Positions 8,069-15,948 of a stretch of 64,000 nucleotides of DNA are shown piece by piece. Origin of the DNA: an uncultured Eubacterium sp. Lineage in GTDB: Bacteria; Bacillota; Clostridia; Peptostreptococcales; Anaerovoracaceae. The stretch spans positions 1 to 64,000 of the forward strand of contig CALCKF010000042.1 of NCBI GenBank assembly GCA_937966095.1. Reading direction: 5' to 3'. The position numbers and the translations under genes were made by a program. Each line of letters opens with the position of its first letter. Positions within the stretch are counted from its first letter, which is position 1. Under the pieces are notes generated by a model that did not search any database, was not told where the DNA came from, and saw only the letters and a list, made by a program, of their open reading frames with translations.

Positions 8069-9427
8069 TCAATTTTTGAGACTCTGCATAGGGGCAGGGA
8101 TCCTTCCGCCTCTGTTTATCATCACAGCCGGAGATTTTCGATTGATCCTCATTATAGGGCCTTTGCCAAGCAAGCCGCCGAAATCCAGCGTCTCACCTTC
8201 TTTTTTGTCGATTGCCGGGATCACTCGTACTGCAGTGGTTTTAGAGTTCACCATTCCTATGGCGGCCTCATCAGCTATTATTGCTGAAATCGTTTCGGCC
8301 GGAGTATCGCCTGGCAGAACGATCATATCAAGACCAACCGAGCATACTGCAGTCATTGCCTCAAGCTTTTCTATTGAAAGTGTACCATTGCCGGCCGCTT
8401 CTATCATGCCGGCATCCTCAGAAACAGGTATAAAGGCTCCTGAAAGGCCTCCGACGTTGGAGGAAGCCATGACTCCGCCTTTCTTGACAGCGTCGTTAAG
8501 CATAGCCAAAGCCGCGGTCGTTCCATGAGTGCCGCACTGCTCCAGTCCGATTTCTTCAAGTATATATGCCACCGAATCACCGATAGCCGGAGTAGGTGCC
8601 AGCGACAAGTCTATTATGCCGAACGGGACATCAAGCTTTCTGGAAGCCTCGGTCCCGACCAGCTGACCCATTCTGGTTATTTTGAATGCAGTTTTCTTTA
8701 TGAGCTCCGCCACTTCAGAAAGCGAAGCGTCTTTTGGAAGTTTGGAAAGTGCGGATCTTACGACTCCCGGACCTGACACACCGACATTTATCACACAGTC
8801 AGATTCTCCGATCCCGTGAAAGGCTCCTGCCATGAATGGATTGTCTTCCGGGGCGTTGCAGAATACGACCAGTTTGGCAGCTCCTATGCACTGGCGGTCT
8901 TTTGTGAGAAGTGCAGTCTCTTTTACAGCTTCTCCCATCATTTTTACGGCATCCATATTTATGCCAGCTTTTGTTGAACCGATATTTACAGAAGAACATA
9001 CGAGTTCGGTCTCAGACAATGCTCTCGGAATAGACTTTATGAGCTCCCGGTCTCCTGAAGCAAAGCCTTTGTGGACAAGTGCGGAATATCCACCGATAAA
9101 GTTGACTCCTATGTCTTGCGCCACCTTATCGAGAACTTTTGCATATTTTACAGGATCTCCTCCTGAAACAGCCGTCAGCAGTGATATGGGCGTTACGGCA
9201 ACTCTTTTGTTCACTATGGGTATTCCGTATTTTTTCTCTATTTCCTCGCCGGTCCTTACAAGATTTCCGGCCAGTTTGTATATTTTATCATAGACCTTGA
9301 CACATGATCGGTCTATGTCGTTATCACAGCAATCCATAAGAGATATGCCCATAGTAATGGTTCGTATATCAAGATGTTCGTCCTGTATCATGGTTATGGT
9401 CTCCATGATATCTTTTGTATTAAGCAT
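8069..9427 (-). CDS. PFL-like UPF0210/DUF711 family protein
   Basis: A 452-residue cytoplasmic protein of the UPF0210 (DUF711) family, distantly related to pyruvate formate-lyase-type barrels. Recognisable stretches are the N-terminal [27 protein letters not shown] in the middle, and the glycine-rich [24 protein letters not shown] near the C-terminus. The biochemical function is not known. Its start has an excellent AGGAGGG site. It lies 24 bp after the ACT-domain gene in the same orientation, a pairing conserved across many bacteria, which points to regulation by a small metabolite. Identity as a family member is firm. Confidence 0.85.
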   Translation of the reverse strand: MLNTKDIMETITMIQDEHLDIRTITMGISLMDCCDNDIDRSCVKVYDKIYKLAGNLVRTGEEIEKKYGIPIVNKRVAVTPISLLTAVSGGDPVKYAKVLDKVAQDIGVNFIGGYSALVHKGFASGDRELIKSIPRALSETELVCSSVNIGSTKAGINMDAVKMMGEAVKETALLTKDRQCIGAAKLVVFCNAPEDNPFMAGAFHGIGESDCVINVGVSGPGVVRSALSKLPKDASLSEVAELIKKTAFKITRMGQLVGTEASRKLDVPFGIIDLSLAPTPAIGDSVAYILEEIGLEQCGTHGTTAALAMLNDAVKKGGVMASSNVGGLSGAFIPVSEDAGMIEAAGNGTLSIEKLEAMTAVCSVGLDMIVLPGDTPAETISAIIADEAAIGMVNSKTTAVRVIPAIDKKEGETLDFGGLLGKGPIMRINRKSPAVMINRGGRIPAPMQSLKN

Positions 9428-9451
9428 TTTTACCCTCCTATGATGATGCGA

Positions 9452-9715
9452 TTAAATCCTGTGCATTGAATTGAATATGTCTTCGTGCATGACATGGACA
9501 GTCATGGTCGGGACAGTGGATTCGATGGAAGTCTTCAGTTCCTCCAGAGAACATGTCATCCGGTCGATGTCGATGAGCATTATCATTGCAAAATATTCGT
9601 CCAGTATTGACTGTGTGACTTCTACGACATTAGCGTTGGCATCTGCACATGCTGTACTTACCTTTGCCAGTATACCTACCATATCTTTTCCGATAACTGT
9701 AATAACTGCTTTCAT
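9452..9715 (-). CDS. ACT domain protein, UPF0237 family
   Basis: An 87-residue protein made of a single ACT domain: MKAVITVIGKDMVGILAKVSTACADANANVVEV is the classic beta-alpha-beta ligand-binding start, with the conserved glycine in MVGILAKVS. ACT domains bind amino acids or similar small ligands. No enzyme domain is attached, so it probably acts as a sensor or partner, most likely of the UPF0210 protein encoded 24 bp downstream. A TCCTCC-complement ribosome site precedes the start. Confidence 0.85.
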   Translation of the reverse strand: MKAVITVIGKDMVGILAKVSTACADANANVVEVTQSILDEYFAMIMLIDIDRMTCSLEELKTSIESTVPTMTVHVMHEDIFNSMHRI

Positions 9716-9742
9716 ATATATCCTCCTGAATCATATTCTAAA

Positions 9743-10792
9743 TCAATATTTTACCACAATATATCTTCCGTCTTCAAGACTGTGATCCACCTTGTATTTT
9801 ATTTTAAGGCCCGGGTATTTTTCGGAAAAATACCGTTTGTTACGTTTGCCGTTGCCGACCATATTGGAAAATGAATTTCCGCTGCTGCAGAAAGCATATG
9901 ATCCGCTATCAAGCGGTAAATGGCGGCTGCCGGAACCGGCGGCAATGGAAAGAAGCTGTTCCTCGAGCTGTTCTTTTGCGATCTCACCTTCCACCAGCTG
10001 CCTGAATGCCGGATGAAAAGTATGTCCCTGTATTTCGCCGCCATCAGTAATGAGATCTGTGCTTTTGAGACCTACACGTATGATATTTATCCCTGCTTTA
10101 TCAAGTATTTTGTACATTTCCTTGGTCGTGATGACTGCTTCTTCTGTAGAAAGCGGCTTATAATCACCTGTTGAATACATGTTGTAGAGCTCTGTATCGT
10201 TAAGTACTATAGTGGGGTACAGGCGAGCTATAGATGGTGCTATCCTGACGGTTTCCTCGGCTGAAAAGATACATTTTTCGCGGCTGTCTTTAGGCAGACC
10301 TATCATCAGCTGTATCCCCAGCTGAAAACCGTATGATTTTATTAGGCGGCATGCTCTGTAAACATCATCGATGGTATGACCTCTGTTGGATGCTTCAAGG
10401 ACGTCCGGATCAAATGACTGTACTCCCAGTTCTATTATGTCAGCATCATATCTGATGAGATTATCCAGTATTTTTTCATCGATGTAATCCGGTCTTGTAG
10501 ACATATGTATCTTGTCTATCAGGCCTCTGTCCTTATATTTCTTGGCAGCGGCAAGAAATCCGGACTGCTCTTCCATTGGGATACCTGTGAAGCTTCCTCC
10601 GAAAAAAGCGACTTCTATAGTTTCCAGATTCCTGTTCTGTAGAGTAGGAAGATACTTTTCTATTAATTTTTCCACGTCCCCAGGTGTCACATCGGCCTGT
10701 CTTGCTGTTATCGCTTTCTGATTGCAGAAAACACAGTCGTTGGGGCAGCCTTTGTGAGGAATGAAGACTGGTATGATTGCATGTTTTTTCAT
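9743..10792 (-). CDS. Radical SAM protein, Elp3-like without acetyltransferase domain
   Basis: A 349-residue radical SAM enzyme. It begins MKKHAIIPVFIPHKGCPNDC and has the [4Fe-4S] motif CPNDCVFC (CxxxCxxC type) near residue 17. A barrel follows with EVAFFGGSFTGIP and the Elp3-type LGVQSFDPDVLEASNRGH. It resembles the radical SAM half of Elp3/YhcC-like proteins but lacks a C-terminal acetyltransferase. The substrate is unknown; a role in tRNA modification is only a guess from family. The start is uncertain: ATG at 10801 is also possible, and neither has a strong ribosome site. The gene is divergent from the deacetylase gene, and the control region is very short. Confidence 0.8.
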   Translation of the reverse strand: MKKHAIIPVFIPHKGCPNDCVFCNQKAITARQADVTPGDVEKLIEKYLPTLQNRNLETIEVAFFGGSFTGIPMEEQSGFLAAAKKYKDRGLIDKIHMSTRPDYIDEKILDNLIRYDADIIELGVQSFDPDVLEASNRGHTIDDVYRACRLIKSYGFQLGIQLMIGLPKDSREKCIFSAEETVRIAPSIARLYPTIVLNDTELYNMYSTGDYKPLSTEEAVITTKEMYKILDKAGINIIRVGLKSTDLITDGGEIQGHTFHPAFRQLVEGEIAKEQLEEQLLSIAAGSGSRHLPLDSGSYAFCSSGNSFSNMVGNGKRNKRYFSEKYPGLKIKYKVDHSLEDGRYIVVKY

Positions 10793-10882
10793 GATTAACA
10801 TTTTACCACAAACATGGTAGTATATGTACAGGATATTATCACTAAATGGAATATTATACACAGTATGAAATGGGGTAAGGAT

Positions 10883-12109
10883 ATGAGCAGGATAAAATTG
10901 ACGATCTTGATACTTGCAGTCGTTGTTGTCGGAGTAATGGCATATGCAGCAATATACTACACCACTCAGTTTTCACTGGTACTAAATGGTGAAAAAAATA
11001 TGTCGGTTGGGCTCAATTCGGTATATGAGGAACAGGGGGCAACGGCATTGCAGGGAGGACGCGATGCCTCAGGTGAGGTCGAGATAAGAGGAAATGTCGA
11101 TACATCTGTCCCGGGAGAATATGAGATCATATATATTATAGGAAATCTGAGGACAGTCAGAACGGTGACAGTGCTGGATAAAATGGATCCTGAGATACTG
11201 CTGGAAGATGTTGACCAGCAGCAGACCGTAAAACTGGGAAGCAAGTTCACAGAGCCGGGGTATAGAGCGTTTGACAGCAATGGAAAGGATATTACCGACA
11301 GAGTCAAGGTATCGGGTGCGGATTTTGTTACAGCCGGCATAAATAAAGTGGAATACACGGTAAAAGACGATGACGGTAAGACGACGAAAGTGACCAGATC
11401 TGTCAAGGTGGAGCCATGTATAGATTACAGTTCTGCCGGACTTCCCATATGTATGTATCATTACGTTTACGATGAGAATAACCCTCCGGAGGATCTGGAA
11501 CGGAGATACGGGAACTATATATCAGAGCAGGATCTCAACGAGGAGCTGGAATGGCTGAATGATGAGGGGTACTATTATCCCAGCTGGAAAGAAGTGCGCG
11601 AATATATAGATGGGGAACGTATTCTCCCGGAAAAGAGCATAGTGCTCTGCTTTGATGACGGCGCGCTTACTTTTCTTGAAAACGGGATTCCTGTACTTGA
11701 AAAGAACAAGGTGCCGGCTACATGTTTTATGATAACTTCAGAAAATGGAGCGGAAAAAATTAAAAAATACAGCAGTGATTATGTTTCTTATGAATCTCAT
11801 TCGGATAATATGCACAGGGCAGGAGGAGTGATAGGACATGGCGGGATATTTACAGCTTTATCTGAAGATGAAGGTCTTGCAGATCTGAGGAGATCAATAG
11901 AGATATGCGGAAGCAGTGATGCCTTTGCGTATCCGTATGGTGATTATACGGTACAGTGCAGGAATGTTGTGGAAAAGGCGGGATTTCTATGTGGGGTGAC
12001 CACGGAATACGGCAAAGCCAGACCCGGGAATGATCCTTATCTTCTGCCTCGTGTAAGAATGGTGATGGGCCAGAGCCTCGACAGTTTCATAAATCAGGTG
12101 TCTCCTTGA
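10883..12109 (+). CDS. Membrane-anchored polysaccharide deacetylase with Ig-like domains
   Basis: A 408-residue exported enzyme. An N-terminal membrane helix (about residues 5-27) is followed by two Ig-like DUF5011-type domains (about 30-180, with VPGEYEIIYIIGN and TAGINKVEYTVKDDDG). The C-terminal NodB deacetylase fold starts at LPICMYHYVYDENN. Catalytic motifs are CFDDG (metal-binding Asp), ESHSDNMH (metal-binding His pair, six-residue spacing as in related clostridial enzymes) and AFAYPYGDY. It probably removes acetyl groups from a cell wall or exopolysaccharide. ATG at 10883 is chosen because AAGGAT and GGGG precede it; an in-frame ATG at 10865 lacks this. Confidence 0.85.
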   Translation: MSRIKLTILILAVVVVGVMAYAAIYYTTQFSLVLNGEKNMSVGLNSVYEEQGATALQGGRDASGEVEIRGNVDTSVPGEYEIIYIIGNLRTVRTVTVLDKMDPEILLEDVDQQQTVKLGSKFTEPGYRAFDSNGKDITDRVKVSGADFVTAGINKVEYTVKDDDGKTTKVTRSVKVEPCIDYSSAGLPICMYHYVYDENNPPEDLERRYGNYISEQDLNEELEWLNDEGYYYPSWKEVREYIDGERILPEKSIVLCFDDGALTFLENGIPVLEKNKVPATCFMITSENGAEKIKKYSSDYVSYESHSDNMHRAGGVIGHGGIFTALSEDEGLADLRRSIEICGSSDAFAYPYGDYTVQCRNVVEKAGFLCGVTTEYGKARPGNDPYLLPRVRMVMGQSLDSFINQVSP

Positions 12110-12117
12110 CCTCGGTA

Positions 12118-12810
12118 TCAGCAGGCCAGTATGCTGCCTATATCCGAAAGAGGCTCGTTTTTGAAAGAAACGATATCTATATCGCGGTCTTTTATGAAGG
12201 CCGTGATTTTTTTATGGTCAGGATGGCTTTCGAGGGAACCGTTGAAAACTATAGCGCGTCTTCCATCTGCAATGATATGGCCGGCACATCCTCCTATGAA
12301 GCCATAATCGAAGCCCGGAAGCATTACGTAACCCTTATTGATAAGCAGCACGTCTGTATCATGACTTTTGAGTATCTTGAAAATCCCTTCGTCGGATGTT
12401 ATAAAGGAGGTGTCATCTACAGGAAGGCAGCAGCATCTTGTATATCCCTGCGGTACACTTATGAAAATATGTTCAGAATCCGTGAAATTCTTATCATGCC
12501 AGTTCCGCACACAGTGAAGAAGGTCTTCGTCGGTGTATTTCATGTTATGTATGAAGTATTTCCCGGTGCATACTGCGTTATATATTATATTTCCCGGGTA
12601 ATGACGTTGTAATTTGCTTATATTTCCCGGAAATATGAAGGCGTTTTCCCACAGACCAAGCTGGCACATGTGGATGTCGGCATGGGTGGACACCTCATCA
12701 TATACAGGAGATCCGTTACCGTCCAGAAAAGTGATATCAAAGTCATGTTCATAGAGATAGTATTTAAGTTTTGTACATGCCATAGATGACATATATATTT
12801 TTTTTTCCAT
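12118..12810 (-). CDS. DUF6873-family (GME-fold-like) protein
   Basis: A 230-residue cytoplasmic protein of unknown function that resembles the clostridial DUF6873 family, described as having a guanidino-modifying-enzyme-like fold. Landmarks are YPGNIIYNAVCTGKYFIHN, SVPQGYTRCCCLPVDDTSFIT, KSHDTDVLLINKGYVML and the terminal YGFIGGCAGHI with FNGSLESHPDHKKI. A conserved Cys and His late in the chain fit the fold's catalytic pattern, but no reaction is known. The start is probably ATG at 12810 (AAGG at suitable distance) rather than 12819. It is convergent with the deacetylase, with only 8 bp between stops, and divergent from ung. Confidence 0.7.
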   Translation of the reverse strand: MEKKIYMSSMACTKLKYYLYEHDFDITFLDGNGSPVYDEVSTHADIHMCQLGLWENAFIFPGNISKLQRHYPGNIIYNAVCTGKYFIHNMKYTDEDLLHCVRNWHDKNFTDSEHIFISVPQGYTRCCCLPVDDTSFITSDEGIFKILKSHDTDVLLINKGYVMLPGFDYGFIGGCAGHIIADGRRAIVFNGSLESHPDHKKITAFIKDRDIDIVSFKNEPLSDIGSILAC

Positions 12811-12876
12811 ATCGGTCATACCTTACAAATATTTTTACTGATTATGTTACTGCATATATTATATCACGTATCCATC

Positions 12877-12905
12877 TTGTTTTTCGATTAAAAACATCAT
12901 ATAAT
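12877..12905 (+). promoter_or_regulatory. Sigma-A promoter of ung
   Basis: TTGTTT (12877-12882), a 17-bp spacer and TATAAT (12900-12905). The ung ATG begins at 12912, only 6 bp after the -10 box, so the transcript would have essentially no leader. Confidence 0.6.
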
Positions 12906-12911
12906 GGGAGC

Positions 12912-13583
12912 ATGGTCAATATAGGAAACAGCTGGGACAAAGTCCTGCAGGGAGAATTTGATAAAGATTATTATCTAAAGCTCAGAGAATTTCTCAAGAA
13001 AGAGTACAGCACCAGGCGCATTTACCCGGATATGTACAGTATTTTCAATGCTTTGAAATTTACACCATATGAAAAAGTCAAGGCAGTGATACTCGGACAG
13101 GATCCGTATCATCAGCCGGGACAGGCCCACGGGCTTTGCTTTTCGGTACAGAAAGGTGTAAGGATACCGCCTTCACTGGTGAATATATTCAAGGAACTTA
13201 AGAACGATCTGGGGATAGATACACCGGGACACGGCAATCTTGAAAGCTGGGCTCATAGCGGGGTGCTGCTGCTGAATACGGTGCTGACTGTGAGAGAAGG
13301 CAGTCCAAATTCGCATGCCGGCAAGGGCTGGGAAATATTTACCGACAGAGTTATACAGCTTCTTGTACAGCGGGAAGAGCCCATGGTGTTCATACTCTGG
13401 GGAAGGAATGCGAAAAATAAAAAGGGACTGATATCATCCTCTAATCACTGTATACTGGAAGGAGCGCACCCAAGTCCTTATTCAGCCAATAACGGTTTTT
13501 TCGGAGGAAGATATTTTTCGCGTGCTAACGAATTTCTGATATCGGCAGGGCAGGAGCCTGTAGACTGGTCGGTGCCGGAATAA
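12912..13583 (+). CDS. ung: Uracil-DNA glycosylase, family 1
   Basis: Removes uracil from DNA, starting base excision repair. 223 residues, the usual length. The catalytic water-activating motif VILGQDPYHQPGQAHGLCFS is present with its Asp, together with the LLLNTVLTV strand and the DNA-intercalating leucine loop EGAHPSPYS with the conserved His. The N-terminus SWDKVLQGEF aligns with the start of other Ung proteins, supporting ATG at 12912. The promoter sits almost on top of this ATG (see findings). It is divergent from the DUF6873 gene and convergent with azlD. Confidence 0.95.
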   Translation: MVNIGNSWDKVLQGEFDKDYYLKLREFLKKEYSTRRIYPDMYSIFNALKFTPYEKVKAVILGQDPYHQPGQAHGLCFSVQKGVRIPPSLVNIFKELKNDLGIDTPGHGNLESWAHSGVLLLNTVLTVREGSPNSHAGKGWEIFTDRVIQLLVQREEPMVFILWGRNAKNKKGLISSSNHCILEGAHPSPYSANNGFFGGRYFSRANEFLISAGQEPVDWSVPE

Positions 13584-13594
13584 GCCGGTTAAGG

Positions 13595-13912
13595 TTAAAA
13601 AAGCATCATTGCCAGCTCAATGAAAAATACTGATGCACATGCACCTACGGCTACTGTAATGAGGCTTTTGCCTCTGTATGAGATAAGTACTGCAGCTATA
13701 AATCCTGCTGCAGCCGATATTATATTCCCCGTAGCATATATGATGGCGGGGAAAGTCATGGCAGATAAAACTGTATATGGTATATAATAGAGAAAGGAAT
13801 TGATAAACCTGTTCTCTATTTTTCTGTTTATAAGAACGAAAGGTATGGCTCTGATAAGGTATGTGACTGTGGCCATAACTATAAGATAAGGCAGGAATCT
13901 CATAAAATCCAT
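13595..13912 (-). CDS. azlD: Branched-chain amino acid exporter small subunit AzlD
   Basis: A 105-residue membrane protein with four predicted helices, the normal AzlD size. It opens MRFLPYLIVMATVTYLIRAIPF and contains FLYYIPYTVLSAMTFPAIIYAT, characteristic of this subunit. It partners with AzlC in a LIV-E family amino acid exporter. The start codon overlaps the azlC stop (TAATG), indicating translational coupling, and GGAGGGTG precedes it. Confidence 0.88.
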   Translation of the reverse strand: MDFMRFLPYLIVMATVTYLIRAIPFVLINRKIENRFINSFLYYIPYTVLSAMTFPAIIYATGNIISAAAGFIAAVLISYRGKSLITVAVGACASVFFIELAMMLF

Positions 13913-14607
13913 TACCGTTCACCCTCCTTTACAGGGAATATGAGTGCTCCTGCAGCTGAAGCTGCTACTGCACATATTATTATGGCAAATCCGGAAGATA
14001 TACCTGAGAATGCAGGGATATAGTAAAGGGCAGTACTGATAACCACAGAGATTGCAACGACAGCCAGTACGTGTATGTTTTCTCTTGCTTTAGGCACGAC
14101 AACAGCTATAAACATGCCGTAAAGGGCAACTCCCAGAGCGTTGGTCACTATATGAGGCATCACATTGCCCAGTATGGCTCCGCATACGGTCCCGGAAGAC
14201 CATCCTATTATGGGAAGGATGATAAGACCCGAGAAATATTCTCTTGTGATATCGCCTTTTTGGCCTGATGATACAGCAAATATCTCATCCGTTATGGCAA
14301 AGCCGAAAAGCATGCGCCATGCTCCCCTGAACCGGCTGTCCGTCTTCTGGGAGAGCGATATTCCCATAAGAGCATATCTTGAATTTATAACAAGCTGTGT
14401 AAGCGCCATTTCAAGATATGTACCCATTCCTGCTATTACCGTGATACCGGCAAACTGCCCTGCTGATGTAAGATTGGTGAATGATATAAGCAGAGCTTCA
14501 AACCATGTCAGTCCGCACTGAACAGCCATCAGTCCGAATGCTATGGATACGGAGAAATATCCGAGTGCGACGGGTATACCGTCTTTTAATCCTCTTTTAA
14601 GATCCAT
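13912..14607 (-). CDS. azlC: Branched-chain amino acid exporter large subunit AzlC
   Basis: A 231-residue integral membrane protein of the AzlC/YgaZ family, exporting branched-chain or other hydrophobic amino acids with AzlD. Family features include the opening GLKDGIPVALGYFSVSIAFGLMA and SFTNLTSAGQFAGI, then LTQLVINSRYALMGISLSQK. The start at 14607 (MDLKRGLKDG) has an AAAGGA site. An in-frame ATG at 14634 overlaps the upstream stop but has no ribosome site. It is transcribed after the methyltransferase gene and before azlD. Confidence 0.88.
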   Translation of the reverse strand: MDLKRGLKDGIPVALGYFSVSIAFGLMAVQCGLTWFEALLISFTNLTSAGQFAGITVIAGMGTYLEMALTQLVINSRYALMGISLSQKTDSRFRGAWRMLFGFAITDEIFAVSSGQKGDITREYFSGLIILPIIGWSSGTVCGAILGNVMPHIVTNALGVALYGMFIAVVVPKARENIHVLAVVAISVVISTALYYIPAFSGISSGFAIIICAVAASAAGALIFPVKEGER

Positions 14608-14633
14608 GTGAAATCCTTTCAAAATATCAGACA

Positions 14634-15773
14634 TCAGATTCTGTCTATCATAGGAGAAACATGATAGAAGCTTTTGAGACGTTCGTATTCATCAGAAGCC
14701 TTTGCAGCATATGAGCTGTTGCCGGTCTTTACGGCTTTTATCATTATGTTTTTCGATGTATGCTCCAGCGATGTGAATTCCATCATATTAACGGTATATC
14801 CCAGAGATTCCAGTTTAAGGCCTCTCAGACTGTCGGTCAGAAGCTCGGTGAATTTGTCACGGATTATACCGTATTTTAGCATAGGGTCGCATATATCGTT
14901 TCGTATCTGTGAAAACAGTTCATGCTGACAGCATGGTACAGACAGTATGACTTTGCAGTTCCATCTTACAGCATTTATCAGAGCAAAATCGGTAGCAGTA
15001 TCGCATGCATGCAGGGTAACAACCATATCAGCGCCGTCACTTTCATAATCGGCTATATCGCCGGTCATGAATTTCAGATCATCATAGCCGAGATCATCTG
15101 AGATCTTATTGCACAGATCGATGACATCTTCTTTAAGATCAAGACCGGTTATTTTCACCTGACGTTTTTTTATATCATGAAGATAGTGATACAGAGCAAA
15201 TGTAAGATAGCTTTTGCCACATCCGAAATCTATGATACGTATAGTTCCGGATCCTGGCAGATCATCGAAGCAGTTATCTGCTATTTCCAGGAATCTGTTT
15301 ATCTGCCTGAATTTTGAGTAATGTTTTTTTCTGACTTTTCCGTCGGAGGACATGACTCCGAGACGAATAAGAAAATCACACGGATTGCCGTCTTCGATCA
15401 TATAACGTTTTTTTCTGTTATGGGAAAGATCGCCGGATCTTCGAACAGCGCTTCTGACAGTGATCCTTGGATTTTCGGGTTTTGAGGCCAGAATCTGTAT
15501 ATCTTCAGTTTCCGTGAGTATATTTATCTGCTTGAAGCAGCGGGATATCAGATCTGAAGCAAAATCAATGCCATCAAAATAAGGGATGTTGCGGTGAGTG
15601 ACCTTGTTTTCAAAGTGAAACTCCGCCTGATACATGTATTCTCCTCTGATGGCAACAGGGCGCATTGTCACTTTTCCGTATTCTACTGATTTTTTCCGTT
15701 TCCCGGAAAATATTATTTTAACGAGTTTGTGGCTGCCCATTGCGGAGGACAGCACTGATACGATCTTTTCCAT
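14634..15773 (-). CDS. Class I SAM-dependent methyltransferase (TRM13/METTL25-like)
   Basis: A 379-residue cytoplasmic protein. The N-terminal half (about 1-150) has no domain I can name. The C-terminal half is a Rossmann methyltransferase: IRIIDFGCGKSYLTFALYHYL is motif I (SAM binding), VKITGLDLKEDVIDLC motif II and ADMVVTLHACDTATDFAL motif IV. It is followed by VILSVPCCQHELF, a Cys-Cys-containing motif like that in the TRM13/RRNAD1/METTL25 group of RNA-related methyltransferases. The substrate is unknown; RNA is a plausible inference. The start is ATG at 15773 with AAAGGAT upstream. azlC follows immediately. Confidence 0.75.
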   Translation of the reverse strand: MEKIVSVLSSAMGSHKLVKIIFSGKRKKSVEYGKVTMRPVAIRGEYMYQAEFHFENKVTHRNIPYFDGIDFASDLISRCFKQINILTETEDIQILASKPENPRITVRSAVRRSGDLSHNRKKRYMIEDGNPCDFLIRLGVMSSDGKVRKKHYSKFRQINRFLEIADNCFDDLPGSGTIRIIDFGCGKSYLTFALYHYLHDIKKRQVKITGLDLKEDVIDLCNKISDDLGYDDLKFMTGDIADYESDGADMVVTLHACDTATDFALINAVRWNCKVILSVPCCQHELFSQIRNDICDPMLKYGIIRDKFTELLTDSLRGLKLESLGYTVNMMEFTSLEHTSKNIMIKAVKTGNSSYAAKASDEYERLKSFYHVSPMIDRI

Positions 15774-15849
15774 GAATATCTTATCCTTTCCTACGGATAT
15801 ATATATTATCATATAAGGGATGACGTTGGAAGACGATGAAATTTATTTT

Positions 15850-15878
15850 TTGACACTGTCATTCAATTGTTTTACAAT
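15850..15878 (+). promoter_or_regulatory. Sigma-A promoter of typA
   Basis: TTGACA (15850-15855), exactly 17 bp, then TACAAT (15873-15878). It is followed by a roughly 65-base leader that contains a 7-bp hairpin. Confidence 0.75.
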
Positions 15879-15895
15879 ATAAAAATGCAGTGAAA

Positions 15896-15915
15896 CTAAG
15901 GCAGGATAGCCTTAG
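15896..15915 (+). other. Hairpin in the typA 5' leader
   Basis: CTAAGGC (15896-15902) and GCCTTAG (15909-15915) form a perfect 7-bp stem with a 6-base loop and no U-run. It ends 33 bases before the chosen typA start. It may affect mRNA stability or translation; nothing more can be said. Confidence 0.4.
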
Positions 15916-15948
15916 AATAATATAGATATGAAAAGGCAGGACGGATAC

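Noticed and set aside
7932..8528. Plus-strand ORF of 198 codons across the T-box leader
   Set aside because: It runs opposite to a well-formed T-box leader and the UPF0210 gene and has no family match.
12106..12612. Plus-strand ORF overlapping the DUF6873 gene
   Set aside because: The minus-strand protein has recognisable family stretches; the plus-strand translation does not.
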